Source: Rhodoluna sp.
Lineage (GTDB): Bacteria; Actinomycetota; Actinomycetes; Actinomycetales; Microbacteriaceae
Reading direction: 5' to 3'
NCBI GenBank assembly: GCA_024641985.1
Contig: JAHEBZ010000006.1
Coordinates: 1-64,000, forward strand
DNA: 64,000 bases
Both the position numbers and the translations under genes were made by a program. Shown piece after piece: positions 1-8,272 of this stretch (positions are counted from its first letter, which is position 1; every line of letters begins with the position of its first letter). The notes under the pieces were generated by a model that made no database searches, had not been told where the DNA came from, and saw only the letters and a list, made by a program, of their open reading frames with translations.

Positions 1-500
1 CCATCGATGGCGGCAAATTGGTCATCAAGGGCGAGGGGCGCAGCCTTGGCCACGAAGCACCAGCGTTTGTGGGCCGTCGCCAACGCAGGCTCGATGGAGT
101 GGTTCGCGCCAACCTAAGCGTTGCCGGTGTGGGTGGTCTAACTTTGCGTTATGACGAAGCCGCGCACTACGACATCGAAGTTGCTGGCGACAAGATCATC
201 GCTCGTTCGGTGCTTTCGCACACCACGCAAGAATTTGTGGTGGCAAAACCATTGAACGATTCGATCACTTTGATCGCCAAACTCGACCGCCCCGAGGGCA
301 TCGATTTTCCATCGATGCAAACCTCAGACATCGTGCGGCTTGGTTATCTTGATGAATCGGGCAACGAGATAATCGTGGCCAGTTTTGACGGCCGCTATCT
401 TTCGGCCGAAGTAACCTGCTCATTTACGGGTCGCGTGTTCGGGCTTTATTGTGTTGAGGGCGAGCTTGTGGCGCACTCATATGAAGAAGTAGGTAACTGA
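1..500 (+). CDS. GH43-type glycosidase, C-terminal domain (5' partial)
   Basis: The reading frame is open from the window edge (codons from base 3 read IDGGKLVIKGEG), so the TTG listed at 18 is not the true start and the gene begins outside the window. What remains, about 165 residues, has the run GRSLGHEAPAFVGRRQ and a beta-rich pattern (GLTLRYDE, HYDIEV) like the concanavalin-like C-terminal domain of GH43 beta-xylosidases and arabinofuranosidases. The catalytic propeller is not in view, so substrate cannot be judged. Its stop overlaps the next ATG (TGATG), so it is translationally coupled to the nucleoside hydrolase. It could instead be another glycosidase with the same accessory domain. 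Confidence 0.7.
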   Translation, partial: IDGGKLVIKGEGRSLGHEAPAFVGRRQRRLDGVVRANLSVAGVGGLTLRYDEAAHYDIEVAGDKIIARSVLSHTTQEFVVAKPLNDSITLIAKLDRPEGIDFPSMQTSDIVRLGYLDESGNEIIVASFDGRYLSAEVTCSFTGRVFGLYCVEGELVAHSYEEVGN

Positions 501-1471
501 TGTCGGTTGAGCCGTGGTCGCTTGATTTGATTGCACCACGTTTTCGGGTAATCACCGATAACGACTATGCCGGAGACCCGGATGGCTTGGTTCAATTGGC
601 TCAAGAACTGTTGAGCCCAAGCACCGAAACCGTTGCCGTGATTGGCACCCACTTGCGTGTTGGTGACCCATGGGGGTCATCAGATGACACCGCTGCCGAT
701 GCCGTTGTTGCTGCTCAAAAGATTGTGGATCTGTGCGGGCTCACCGGCAAGATTTCGGTTTTGAAGGGCGCTGTGCCGCCGCTTAGCAACCGCACCACCC
801 CAAACGATTCTGATGGCGTTCAGGCAATCATTCGCGAAGCCATGCGCACCGACACCGATGTGCCGCTGATGGTGGTTTGCGGCGCAAGCCTAACCGAAAT
901 CGCCAGTGCTTGGCTCATCGAGCCCCGCATCGCCGAGCGCCTAACAGTTGTCTGGATAGGTGGCCACGAGCACGAGGGTTTGGCCGAAGTGCCACCCGAG
1001 GGCACCGATCTCGAATACAACTTGCACATCGACCCAATCGCTGGGCAAGTGGTGTTCAACGACTCAAACCTAAAGGTTTGGCAATTTGCCCGCGACACCT
1101 ATCGCCAGGTGATTGCCAGCCGAGCCGAGCTTTATGTGCGCATGCGTGCCCACGGCGAGCTTGGGCGGCACCTTTACGACAGCCTTGGCAAGGTTTCTAA
1201 CGAGGTAGCCGGCTTTGGTATGTCGACCGGCGAGGTTTACATTCTTGGCGATAGCCCGCTTGTGCTCGCAACTGCGCTAATGGCAAGCTTTCAACCCGAC
1301 ACCTCATCGAGCGCCTGGATAACCAAGCCGTGCCCAAACATTCTTGATTCTGGATTGTATGAAGAGAACCCCGCTGGCCGAGACCTTCGTGTTTTCACGA
1401 GGGTAGATTCTCGTGCACTACTCGAAGATCTTTATGCGAAACTAGAAATGCACGCTGCGGGGGCTCGCTAG
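500..1471 (+). CDS. Nucleoside hydrolase family protein
   Basis: This 323-residue protein belongs to the inosine-uridine nucleoside hydrolase fold, which hydrolyses the N-glycosidic bond of ribonucleosides using a bound calcium ion. Near the N-terminus VITDNDYAGDPDGL takes the place of the usual DxDxxxDD calcium-binding motif, with slightly altered spacing. MVVCGASLTEIASA and YNLHIDPIAGQVVF (usually the NxxxDPxAA region) support the fold. It overlaps the upstream glycosidase gene by one base. This context and the unusual metal motif leave open a substrate other than a standard nucleoside. No signal peptide is visible, so it should be cytoplasmic. Confidence 0.7.
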   Translation: MSVEPWSLDLIAPRFRVITDNDYAGDPDGLVQLAQELLSPSTETVAVIGTHLRVGDPWGSSDDTAADAVVAAQKIVDLCGLTGKISVLKGAVPPLSNRTTPNDSDGVQAIIREAMRTDTDVPLMVVCGASLTEIASAWLIEPRIAERLTVVWIGGHEHEGLAEVPPEGTDLEYNLHIDPIAGQVVFNDSNLKVWQFARDTYRQVIASRAELYVRMRAHGELGRHLYDSLGKVSNEVAGFGMSTGEVYILGDSPLVLATALMASFQPDTSSSAWITKPCPNILDSGLYEENPAGRDLRVFTRVDSRALLEDLYAKLEMHAAGAR

Positions 1472-1521
1472 TCGATACCTGTAAGTTAAAACTCTTGCCA
1501 CTCGGGCTAAGGCATCAAAGT

Positions 1522-1534
1522 TAGGCTCGAAGCA
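1522..1534 (+). promoter_or_regulatory. Leaderless promoter -10 (TAGGCT)
   Basis: TAGGCT, then six bases, then the ATG of the transporter gene. No Shine-Dalgarno is present. The start site would fall on the ATG. Confidence 0.6.
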
Positions 1535-3057
1535 TGGCTCAACAAAACTCGGCTGAAGCAAACCCGCCGGCTCAGGCCCCGGTAATCGAAAAGCTGCCGC
1601 ACAGCAGCTTTGTAATCATTGCCATTTTGCTTGGTGCTGCGTTTGTGACAAACCTAAACGAGACAATCTTGGGTGTGGCTTTGCCGCAAATCATGGCAGA
1701 CCTAAACATTCAGCCAAGCACCGGCCAATGGCTCAACACCGCCTTTTTGCTAACCATGGCCACCATCATTCCAACCATGGGCTGGTTGCAGCTTCGTTTC
1801 AGCACCCGCCGCCTCTATATTTGGGCCACCGCAATTTTCTCGGTGGGCACCTTGGTTGGCGCACTGGCGCCTTCGTTCGAAGTTCTGCTTACCGCGCGAA
1901 TCCTGCAGGCCAGTGGCACCGCGGTCATGTTCCCGCTGATGGTTACCACCATGATGGTTCTCGTTCCTCAAAATCTTCGCGGTCGCGTGATGGGCAACAT
2001 TGGCATCGTGATGTCGGTTGCACCGGCTCTTGGCCCTGCAGTTTCGGGTCTCATTTTGAACTTCCTCGGATGGCGCTGGCTGTTCTGGCTCATCCTGCCA
2101 ATCGCCCTGTTTGCCTGCGTGGCCGGTGGCCGCAAGATCGTTTCGCTTGGCGATCACGCAAAGGCAAAACTCGATGTCTTCTCGGTGATTCTGTCGGCAG
2201 TGGCATTTAGCGGGCTCATCTATGGTTTGTCTAGTTTTGCCGAAGCCGCTCGCGGAACAGTTCAGTTCTCGCCTTGGATTCCGACCCTCATTGGCGCAGC
2301 CGTGATGGTTTATTTTGTGCTTCGCCAATTGCGTTTAGCCAAAGAGGGCAAGGCGTTTCTTGATCTCACTATTTTCAAGGTCAAGTCTTACGCCGTATCA
2401 CTTGGCCTAATGGCAATCGCCATGGTTTATCTGTTTGGTGTTGGCATTTTGGTGCCCATTTATGTTCAACAGTCGCTCGGCATGACACCGCTCGAAACCG
2501 GTTTAATCTTGCTCCCCGGCGGTTTGGCCATGGGTCTTTTGAGCCCAGTAATCGGGCGCCTATTTGACAAAATCGGTTCTCGAAAACTGCTCATTCCAAG
2601 CTCTTTCGGCGTTTCGCTGGCAATTTGGTACATGACCACCTTTGGTGCCCAAACCACCTTTGTTGAAGTTTTGATTGCCAACTCAATTTTGATGATTTCG
2701 CTCGGTTTCATGTTCACCCCATTGTTCTCGGTTTCAATGATGCGCGTTCCGATGCACCAGTATTCGCACGGAAGTTCGATCACTGGTGCAACCCAGCAGG
2801 TCTTTGGTGCTGCCGGAACCGCGTTGTTTGTAACCATCCTGACCATTCAGGGGTTGGCCGCAACCAAGGCTGGCGCCGATGCCCAAGAGTCTGTTGCAGC
2901 CGGTGTTCACTCGGCATTCTTAGTTGGCGCCATCCTGTCGCTTATTGCAATTGCAATGACCTTTTGGCTCGAAGATTCTAAAAAGCTCATCGCGCAAGCC
3001 GCGGCAGAGGGCAACTCTGCGATGCCTGGCGATGCACCCTCGGTGGCCGCGCACTAA
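1534..3057 (+). CDS. MFS multidrug exporter, DHA2 (EmrB/QacA) type
   Basis: This 507-residue hydrophobic protein is about the size of 14-helix drug:proton antiporters. Typical features are the opening LNETILGVALPQIMADLNI, the following QWLNTAFLLTMATIIPTMGWL, and a motif-C-like stretch GPAVSGLILNFLGWRWLFWL. It probably exports amphipathic compounds across the membrane by proton antiport; substrates cannot be inferred. It has its own leaderless-type promoter and no adjacent regulator. A second member of the family lies at 5583-7256. Confidence 0.87.
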   Translation: MAQQNSAEANPPAQAPVIEKLPHSSFVIIAILLGAAFVTNLNETILGVALPQIMADLNIQPSTGQWLNTAFLLTMATIIPTMGWLQLRFSTRRLYIWATAIFSVGTLVGALAPSFEVLLTARILQASGTAVMFPLMVTTMMVLVPQNLRGRVMGNIGIVMSVAPALGPAVSGLILNFLGWRWLFWLILPIALFACVAGGRKIVSLGDHAKAKLDVFSVILSAVAFSGLIYGLSSFAEAARGTVQFSPWIPTLIGAAVMVYFVLRQLRLAKEGKAFLDLTIFKVKSYAVSLGLMAIAMVYLFGVGILVPIYVQQSLGMTPLETGLILLPGGLAMGLLSPVIGRLFDKIGSRKLLIPSSFGVSLAIWYMTTFGAQTTFVEVLIANSILMISLGFMFTPLFSVSMMRVPMHQYSHGSSITGATQQVFGAAGTALFVTILTIQGLAATKAGADAQESVAAGVHSAFLVGAILSLIAIAMTFWLEDSKKLIAQAAAEGNSAMPGDAPSVAAH

Positions 3058-3106
3058 CAATTCGGGTAATTTAGTAACTCGGTAATCCGAAAGGCACCTC
3101 ACCCAA

Positions 3107-4465
3107 ATGAGCAAAATTCTTCGCGTCGCAATCATCGGAGCCGGCCCGGCTGGCATTTATGCCGGCAACATTTTGGCCAACAAGCACCCAGACGTGTCGA
3201 TCGACCTGTTTGATAGCCTGCCAGCGCCTTACGGCTTGATTCGCTATGGCGTTGCGCCCGATCACCCTCGCATCAAGGGCATCGTGAACTCGCTTCACGA
3301 GATGCTAAACGAGGGCAAAATTCGCTTCTATGGCAACGTTACTTTTGGCCGCGACATAACTCTTGCAGACATCAAAGACCACTATCACGCGGTCATTTTT
3401 GCAACCGGTGCAATTAAGGATGCCCAGCTAAACATTCCCGGCGTTGACCTCGATGGCAGCTATGGCGCCGCCGATTTTGTGTCGTGGTTTGATGGGCACC
3501 CAGATGTGCCGCGCACCTGGCCTCTAGTTGCCGAGCAGGTAGCGGTTTTGGGCAATGGCAACGTTGCGCTAGATGTGGCGAGAATGCTCGCGAAGCACGC
3601 AGATGACCTGCTGACCACCGATATTCCCGAAAACGTGTACGAGGGGCTCAAGAGCTCACCCATAACCGATGTGCACGTGTTTGGGCGCCGTGGCCCAGCA
3701 CAAATCAAGTTCACACCTATCGAGCTTCGCGAACTTGGCGAAGTTGCCGATGTAGACATCGTTTTGTATGACGAAGACTTTGCTGATGGCTGGTTCGACG
3801 AAGACGCCGAGGGCGTGACCAACCAACACAAAGTGATGGCGCGGGTGATCGAATCTTGGCGCGACCGCGAGCTAACCGGTGCAAGCCGCCGCCTGCACCT
3901 GCACTTTTTCTCGAGCCCAGCCGAAATCATCGGCGATGGCAACGGCAAGGTGGCAGGCATCAAATTTGAACGAACCGAGTTGACCGAAAACGGTCAGGTG
4001 CGCGGCACCGGGGTGTTTGTTAACTATGCGATGCAAGCCGTTTATCGTGCGGTTGGATATTTTGGCAGCGAGCTGCCCGAGGTGCCGTTCGATGACGAGC
4101 ACGGGGTAATTCGCAACCAGGGTGGCCGAGTAATCGACGAATCGGGTGCGCAGGTTGCCGGGCTGTATGCCACCGGCTGGATCAAACGTGGCCCAGTTGG
4201 CCTGATCGGTCACACCAAGAGCGACGCCACCGAGACAATCGAAAACCTGGTTGCCGATCTTGAGTCGTTGACTGACCCGGCACACGCAGAACTCGATTCA
4301 ATGATTAACGAGCTCAGGGCTCGCGGCGTTCAATTCACTGACTGGGCTGGCTGGTTAAAGCTAAACCAGCATGAGCTCGAACTTGGTGCCGCCTTCGAGG
4401 GCGCCGACCGTGAACGAGTGAAGGTTGTTGCCCGCGACCAACAGGTTGCCATTTCGAACGCTTAA
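3107..4465 (+). CDS. Ferredoxin--NADP+ reductase, adrenodoxin-reductase type
   Basis: FAD flavoprotein of 452 residues, the usual length for actinobacterial FprA-like enzymes, which move electrons between NADPH and ferredoxin. The N-terminal GAGPAGIYAGNILA is the FAD-binding Rossmann motif. APYGLIRYGVAPDHP is diagnostic of the family. VLGNGNVALDVARML is the NADPH-binding motif, followed by VFGRRGPAQIKFTPIELREL. The C-terminal YATGWIKRGPVGLIGHTKSDA closes the FAD site. The start at 3107 has AAAGG upstream, though spaced rather far. A strong hairpin follows the stop. No ferredoxin gene is adjacent. Confidence 0.92.
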   Translation: MSKILRVAIIGAGPAGIYAGNILANKHPDVSIDLFDSLPAPYGLIRYGVAPDHPRIKGIVNSLHEMLNEGKIRFYGNVTFGRDITLADIKDHYHAVIFATGAIKDAQLNIPGVDLDGSYGAADFVSWFDGHPDVPRTWPLVAEQVAVLGNGNVALDVARMLAKHADDLLTTDIPENVYEGLKSSPITDVHVFGRRGPAQIKFTPIELRELGEVADVDIVLYDEDFADGWFDEDAEGVTNQHKVMARVIESWRDRELTGASRRLHLHFFSSPAEIIGDGNGKVAGIKFERTELTENGQVRGTGVFVNYAMQAVYRAVGYFGSELPEVPFDDEHGVIRNQGGRVIDESGAQVAGLYATGWIKRGPVGLIGHTKSDATETIENLVADLESLTDPAHAELDSMINELRARGVQFTDWAGWLKLNQHELELGAAFEGADRERVKVVARDQQVAISNA

Positions 4466-4467
4466 AC

Positions 4468-4500
4468 AAAAATCTCCCGAGAAACTCTCGGGAGATTTTT
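4468..4500. terminator. Bidirectional rho-independent terminator
   Basis: The perfect inverted repeat CTCCCGAGA/TCTCGGGAG is flanked by A5 on one side and T5 on the other. It can end both the plus-strand reductase and the minus-strand DUF3073 gene. Confidence 0.85.
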
Positions 4501-4504
4501 CTAA

Positions 4505-4723
4505 TTATTTAGACTCTTCGTCTTCTTCGCCGTCTTCGTCGTCATACAAGTCGGCCCACTTGTCTTCATATTCGGGTTCGGCATCGATGCCCACAGCGGC
4601 TGTGCTGACTGGTTCGATGTGCCCGATTTCTTTTTCAAGCGCGTTTAGATCGGTGTTTGGGCTAAAGTATTTTAGCTCGCGGGCAACCTTGGTGTGCTTT
4701 GCCTTTTGACGGCCACGCCCCAT
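4505..4723 (-). CDS. DUF3073 family protein
   Basis: A short basic-then-acidic protein starting MGRGRQKAKHTKVARELKYFSP, the signature of the actinobacterial DUF3073 family, whose function is unknown. The ORF track begins ten codons earlier, but the ATG at 4723 fits the family and has GGGGGT upstream, giving 72 residues. The C-terminus is very acidic (DDEDGEEDEES). It is the last minus-strand gene before a bidirectional terminator and follows the fluoride channel pair after about 80 bases. Confidence 0.85.
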   Translation of the reverse strand: MGRGRQKAKHTKVARELKYFSPNTDLNALEKEIGHIEPVSTAAVGIDAEPEYEDKWADLYDDEDGEEDEESK

Positions 4724-4805
4724 GGCGAGACCCCCTAACGTGCTCGGCCGCAACTAATTGCGGGAAAGTCGAAGAAAATGTTGCAACAGCAACTGAAACC
4801 TGTGC

Positions 4806-5165
4806 CTATTTTAGCAGAATGCCGGCAAGCCAGAGCCCAAGCGTTGCAGCTGTGCAAACTAGCGCCATATTTGCCCCAATGTTGCCCAGGCCCTGTGCAA
4901 TTCGGCCGCGCCTAAAATAATCAACAGTCTGCCCGGCGAAGCTGCTGAAAGTTGAAAGCCCGCCGGCAAGGCCAACCACCAGCAGGGTTTGCAGCCCTTC
5001 ATCGCCAGTTAGCCCGCCGGTGGCTAAACCAGCCACAAATGAGGCCGCGGTGTTGGCGAGCAAAATGCCCCATGGCAAAACGCCAACCCAGCTACCAAGC
5101 CAAAGCCTTAGCGCAGCACCAAACCCTCCAGCCAAAATAACCAAGGTTGCCAGCATCAAATTCAT
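4806..5165 (-). CDS. crcB: Fluoride channel FluC/CrcB, subunit
   Basis: A four-helix membrane protein of 119 residues that exports fluoride passively. GGFGAALRLWLG (helix 1), GILLANTAASFVAGL (the pore asparagine) and GLAGGLSTFSSFAGQTV (Phe-box region with the helix break) are all present. It follows a second crcB gene with a one-base overlap of stop and start. Such pairs in Gram-positive bacteria form antiparallel heterodimers. Confidence 0.9.
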   Translation of the reverse strand: MNLMLATLVILAGGFGAALRLWLGSWVGVLPWGILLANTAASFVAGLATGGLTGDEGLQTLLVVGLAGGLSTFSSFAGQTVDYFRRGRIAQGLGNIGANMALVCTAATLGLWLAGILLK

Positions 5166-5548
5166 CAGCGATCTCGCTTTTTGGCTATGCGCCTAGCCAG
5201 CCAATATGAACCCAGGCCTAATGCCAGTTGCAGGGCAATCAGCGCCAAGGCGGTCGCGCTCAGTTGCTCGGCAAACACCAACCAAATGGCTACGCCGCTA
5301 AGAGTAGTAAATCCGCCGGCCACACCCGTTGCCCAAAAGGCTCTGCGCGCAGGGCTAGCGAATCTTGAATCGCCGTTTAGCCAGCCGAGCGCGGCAGCAC
5401 CCAAAACGTTCGCAACAAACAGGCCAACAATTTGAAGCGCAGATGCGCTTGCGTTTAACCCAAAACCCAGCAGCTCGGCAATTGCAATGCGCATCGCAGT
5501 TCCAAGCGCCCCACCGGCAAAGGCAAGCGCGAAAAGCCTGGCATTCAT
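5165..5548 (-). CDS. crcB: Fluoride channel FluC/CrcB, second subunit
   Basis: Partner of the adjacent crcB gene, 127 residues and four predicted helices. GGALGTAMRIAIAELLG, LFVANVLGAAALGWL and GVAGGFTTLSGVAIWLVF match the family. The Phe-box is partly degenerate (TTLSGVA where TTFSTFS is usual), while the partner keeps STFSSF, so the two subunits may contribute unequally to the pore. Its ATG lies 34 bases after the transporter stop, so all three may be one transcript. No fluoride riboswitch was recognised. Confidence 0.87.
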   Translation of the reverse strand: MNARLFALAFAGGALGTAMRIAIAELLGFGLNASASALQIVGLFVANVLGAAALGWLNGDSRFASPARRAFWATGVAGGFTTLSGVAIWLVFAEQLSATALALIALQLALGLGSYWLARRIAKKRDR

Positions 5549-5582
5549 CGATCTGGCAATTCCGTTGCGGCCCTAACTTGGG

Positions 5583-7256
5583 CTAAGCCTTGGTGGCTTC
5601 GGCGTCAGCTTGGTCGGTGGCTTTGGCGCGCTTGGGTTTACGAACACCCAGGTTAAACGTGGTCAGAAGGCCCAAGAACAAGAATCCGGCTGCGGCATAC
5701 CCGGTGGCCTTCACACCATCGGTAAACCCGTTGTTTGCTGCGGCTTGCACATCATCGGCGATCTGCTGCGAAGCGCCCGAGGCAACTAAAAACCCAGTGA
5801 TGCCGGGCAAGGCGGCGCCAGCCGAATCGACCACCGGGGTAGAAATGGTGGTCACGAATTCGTCTTGCTGGGCAGCGGTCAGGGTCTGCACAAATTCAAC
5901 TTCTCGAATGCGAGCCTCGGCCGAAGCCTGGGTGCTGGTGAACAAAATTGTTCCGAGCACCGCAATGCCAAGCGCCGAACCGATTTGACGAACAGTGCTC
6001 TGCGAGCCAGATGCCTGACCAATTTTTTCTAGTGGCACCGCCACCATGATCACACCGGTTAGTTGTGCCGTGGCAAAGCCCACACCTATTCCGTAAAGCA
6101 AAAGGAACGGAGCGATTGGCCCCCATCCTTGACCGGTGTTGGCAAAGATTGCGATGCCCAGCACGCCGATAAGTTCGAGAACTACGCCCGCGCGAACCAG
6201 CTGAACGCCGGTAACCTTCGAGCCCAAGCCGCCGGCGATTCCAGAGGCCAAGAAGGCGCCCCCGGCCAGCCAAAGAATGACCAAACCCGATGAAATTGCG
6301 TTAAGGCCTTCAACGTTTTGAAGCCAGAGTGGAATGGCAAAAAGTAAACCGAACTCGCCCATCGAAATGATTCCGGCGGCAATCGAGCCGTTCCTGAAGC
6401 TTGCAATGTGAAAAAGCCCAAGGTCAAGCAGCACGTTCTTGCCGACCCTCTCGCGGGCTCGCTCCCACAGCACGAAAATCGCAATGAAGGCGACCGCAAT
6501 TGCCAGCGAAACCGGAATGATTGAGATTCCATCGGTTGGCCAAGCGAAATCGCCGATGCTAAATACGTTTGTGTCGCTTGCGTTCCACCAGCCATATACG
6601 CGACCCTCGATGAGGCCGAAAACCAGGGTGATAAACATCACGAACGAAATCGCGGCGCCAACTAGGTCAAGTTTTCCGGAACGATGTTGCTGCTTCGATT
6701 CGTTCACCCAAATGAACAAACCGATAATCACAATCAGCCCAAGCGGTGCGTTCACATTGAATGCCCAGCGCCAGCTAAAGTCGGTGGCCAACCATCCGCC
6801 AAGAACCGGCCCAATGGCAACCATTCCGCCGATGGTTGAGCCCCAAATTGCAAAAGCTATGCCACGTTCTTTGCCCTGAAAGTTTGCGTTAACCAGCGAA
6901 AGCGTTGTCGGCAAAACCATCGCACCACCGATTCCCTGCACGACGCGAGCCAAAATCATCGAGGTGGCATCGGTGCTGAGGCCAGCCCAAACGGAAGCAA
7001 TTGTGAAGATGGTCAAACCAATCACCAAAAGTTTGCGGCGGCCAATTCGGTCGGCAACCGAACCCCAAATCAATAGCAGCGATGCAAAAACCAGCACATA
7101 ACTTTCTTGAACCCACTGCACCTGCGATGAGGTGAGCATGAGGTCATTGATGATTGCGGGGAAGATCGTGTTCACGATTGTTCCGTCGATAATTACGAGC
7201 GAAATTGCCATCGAAATAAAGACGAGGCCGATCCAACGGTTGCGAGTTTTGGGCAT
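5583..7256 (-). CDS. MFS multidrug exporter, DHA2 (EmrB/QacA) type
   Basis: A 557-residue, roughly 14-helix antiporter. The opening VIIDGTIVNTIFPAIINDL, LIWGSVADRIGRRKLLVIG (motif A) and GGMVAIGPVLGGWLATDFSWRWAFNVNAPLG (motif C region) place it in the family. A longer non-membrane stretch before the last helix (about residues 455-510) resembles the external loop of some QacA-like exporters. It heads a minus-strand unit with the two fluoride channel genes and has a leaderless-type promoter. Substrate unknown. Confidence 0.87.
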   Translation of the reverse strand: MPKTRNRWIGLVFISMAISLVIIDGTIVNTIFPAIINDLMLTSSQVQWVQESYVLVFASLLLIWGSVADRIGRRKLLVIGLTIFTIASVWAGLSTDATSMILARVVQGIGGAMVLPTTLSLVNANFQGKERGIAFAIWGSTIGGMVAIGPVLGGWLATDFSWRWAFNVNAPLGLIVIIGLFIWVNESKQQHRSGKLDLVGAAISFVMFITLVFGLIEGRVYGWWNASDTNVFSIGDFAWPTDGISIIPVSLAIAVAFIAIFVLWERARERVGKNVLLDLGLFHIASFRNGSIAAGIISMGEFGLLFAIPLWLQNVEGLNAISSGLVILWLAGGAFLASGIAGGLGSKVTGVQLVRAGVVLELIGVLGIAIFANTGQGWGPIAPFLLLYGIGVGFATAQLTGVIMVAVPLEKIGQASGSQSTVRQIGSALGIAVLGTILFTSTQASAEARIREVEFVQTLTAAQQDEFVTTISTPVVDSAGAALPGITGFLVASGASQQIADDVQAAANNGFTDGVKATGYAAAGFLFLGLLTTFNLGVRKPKRAKATDQADAEATKA

Positions 7257-7268
7257 AGCCCAAGGCTA
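7256..7268 (-). promoter_or_regulatory. Leaderless promoter -10 (TAGCCT)
   Basis: On the minus strand TAGCCT, six bases, then the ATG of the exporter gene. No Shine-Dalgarno. Confidence 0.55.
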
Positions 7269-7297
7269 CCCGAGTCGCATGCCCAAATTTTGCTGCA

Positions 7298-7338
7298 GGG
7301 GTTAGCTGATCACCATGCGTGGGGTTAGCTGATCACCA
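7298..7338. repeat. 18-bp direct duplication at the 3' end of the EamA gene
   Basis: GGGGTTAGCTGATCACCA occurs at 7298-7315 and again at 7321-7338. The second copy holds the last codons and stop of the EamA gene (minus strand LVIS, stop); the first repeats them downstream. It looks like a small recent tandem duplication. Confidence 0.85.
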
Positions 7339-8236
7339 AAAGCGCGCTGCCGCTCAAGGCTAAAACCACCCCGACTGTTTGGGTGCGAGCGAGTTTTTCT
7401 TTCAAAAATATGCGCGCCAATATGATGGTTCCAAGTGGGTAAAGCGCGGTCAAAACGCTAACCACAGTGAGTGAGCCAAGCCTAGATGCCAGTATGAAAA
7501 ACACATTCGCGCTTGAATCGAATAAGCCCGTCACGGCAACCGAATACCAAAATTTCGCCGGCACTTTTTCGCGCAGAGTTTTCGAGTTCGAGTTTGAGTT
7601 TGAGCTCGGTTTCGAGTTCGAGTTGCCAAGATTTCTTCGAACTCCATTCACAAAGGTGAACAGGGTCACGGCGCCCAAAATCGCTGCTGCGGTTCCTCGC
7701 AAAAGAATTACCGGCGCCAAGCCCGAATCTGCCGGTGCCTGGTCTAGGCAAATTAGCACCACTCCAATTCCGGCGCCGGCGATGACCCCAAGAATTAAAC
7801 CCTTGGCCGAAGGCAGGCGCACATCTTGGCCTGGCACGAAACCAACCAGAAAAACGGCAGTTAGAATCGCTGCCAAAGCGGCAAAACCCAGGCCCGAAAA
7901 TCGGTCGCCCTGGGCAAACCCGACTGCGCTTGGCACGATTGCCGAAATCACAGCCGACAGCGGCGAGACAACCGAAATGGGCCCGATGGCAAGTGAGGCA
8001 TAGAGAGCACTCATTGCAACGGCCGAGGTGATGCCTGCGGCCGTGCCCCAAAACAGAGCTTCAGAGCTGAAATCAGAACCAAGAAAAATGCTTAGGAAAA
8101 GCAAAAAAGCAAGGCCGATGGTGCCCGAAACGAAAGTCACCGTAACCGGCTTGATGCGGCGGCTGGCAATCGCGCCAAAGAAATCGGCAAAGCCATAGAC
8201 CAACGAAGTCGCGAAGCCTAGGGCTATGGTTAGCAT
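7325..8236 (-). CDS. EamA/DMT-superfamily transporter
   Basis: A 303-residue membrane protein with the two five-helix halves of EamA transporters. The first half opens GFATSLVYGFADFFGAIASRRI and contains LYASLAIGPISVVSPLSAVISAI. The second contains NVFFILASRLGSLTVVSVLTALYPLGTIILARIFLKEKL, a typical family ending. Between the halves is a low-complexity linker (NSNSKPSSNSNSNSK) encoded by a hexanucleotide repeat. It probably exports a small metabolite; the substrate is unknown. No clear ribosome-binding site precedes the start at 8236. Confidence 0.82.
   Translation of the reverse strand: MLTIALGFATSLVYGFADFFGAIASRRIKPVTVTFVSGTIGLAFLLFLSIFLGSDFSSEALFWGTAAGITSAVAMSALYASLAIGPISVVSPLSAVISAIVPSAVGFAQGDRFSGLGFAALAAILTAVFLVGFVPGQDVRLPSAKGLILGVIAGAGIGVVLICLDQAPADSGLAPVILLRGTAAAILGAVTLFTFVNGVRRNLGNSNSKPSSNSNSNSKTLREKVPAKFWYSVAVTGLFDSSANVFFILASRLGSLTVVSVLTALYPLGTIILARIFLKEKLARTQTVGVVLALSGSALLVIS
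7580..7625. repeat. Hexanucleotide microsatellite inside the EamA gene
   Basis: Imperfect repeats of TTCGAG/TTTGAG run for about 45 bases and encode a Ser-Asn linker on the minus strand. A six-base unit keeps the frame when copy number changes. Confidence 0.8.
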
Positions 8237-8272
8237 CTTGCCGCCGGCCGGTTAGTTCGACTTTGGCTTGAT

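Noticed and set aside
877-1200. 107-codon ORF inside the nucleoside hydrolase gene
   Set aside because: Arg/Pro/His-rich shadow frame typical of moderate-GC coding DNA.
1750-2328. 192-codon minus-strand ORF opposite the MFS gene
   Set aside because: Long antisense shadow with no membrane segments or recognisable motif.
7257-7324. Fluoride riboswitch for the crcB unit
   Set aside because: The region upstream of the unit lacks the conserved crcB-motif pseudoknot sequences and is mostly a leaderless promoter and a small duplication.
7560-7640. CRISPR array
   Set aside because: The repeats are contiguous six-base units within a coding sequence with no spacers. No cas genes are present in the window.
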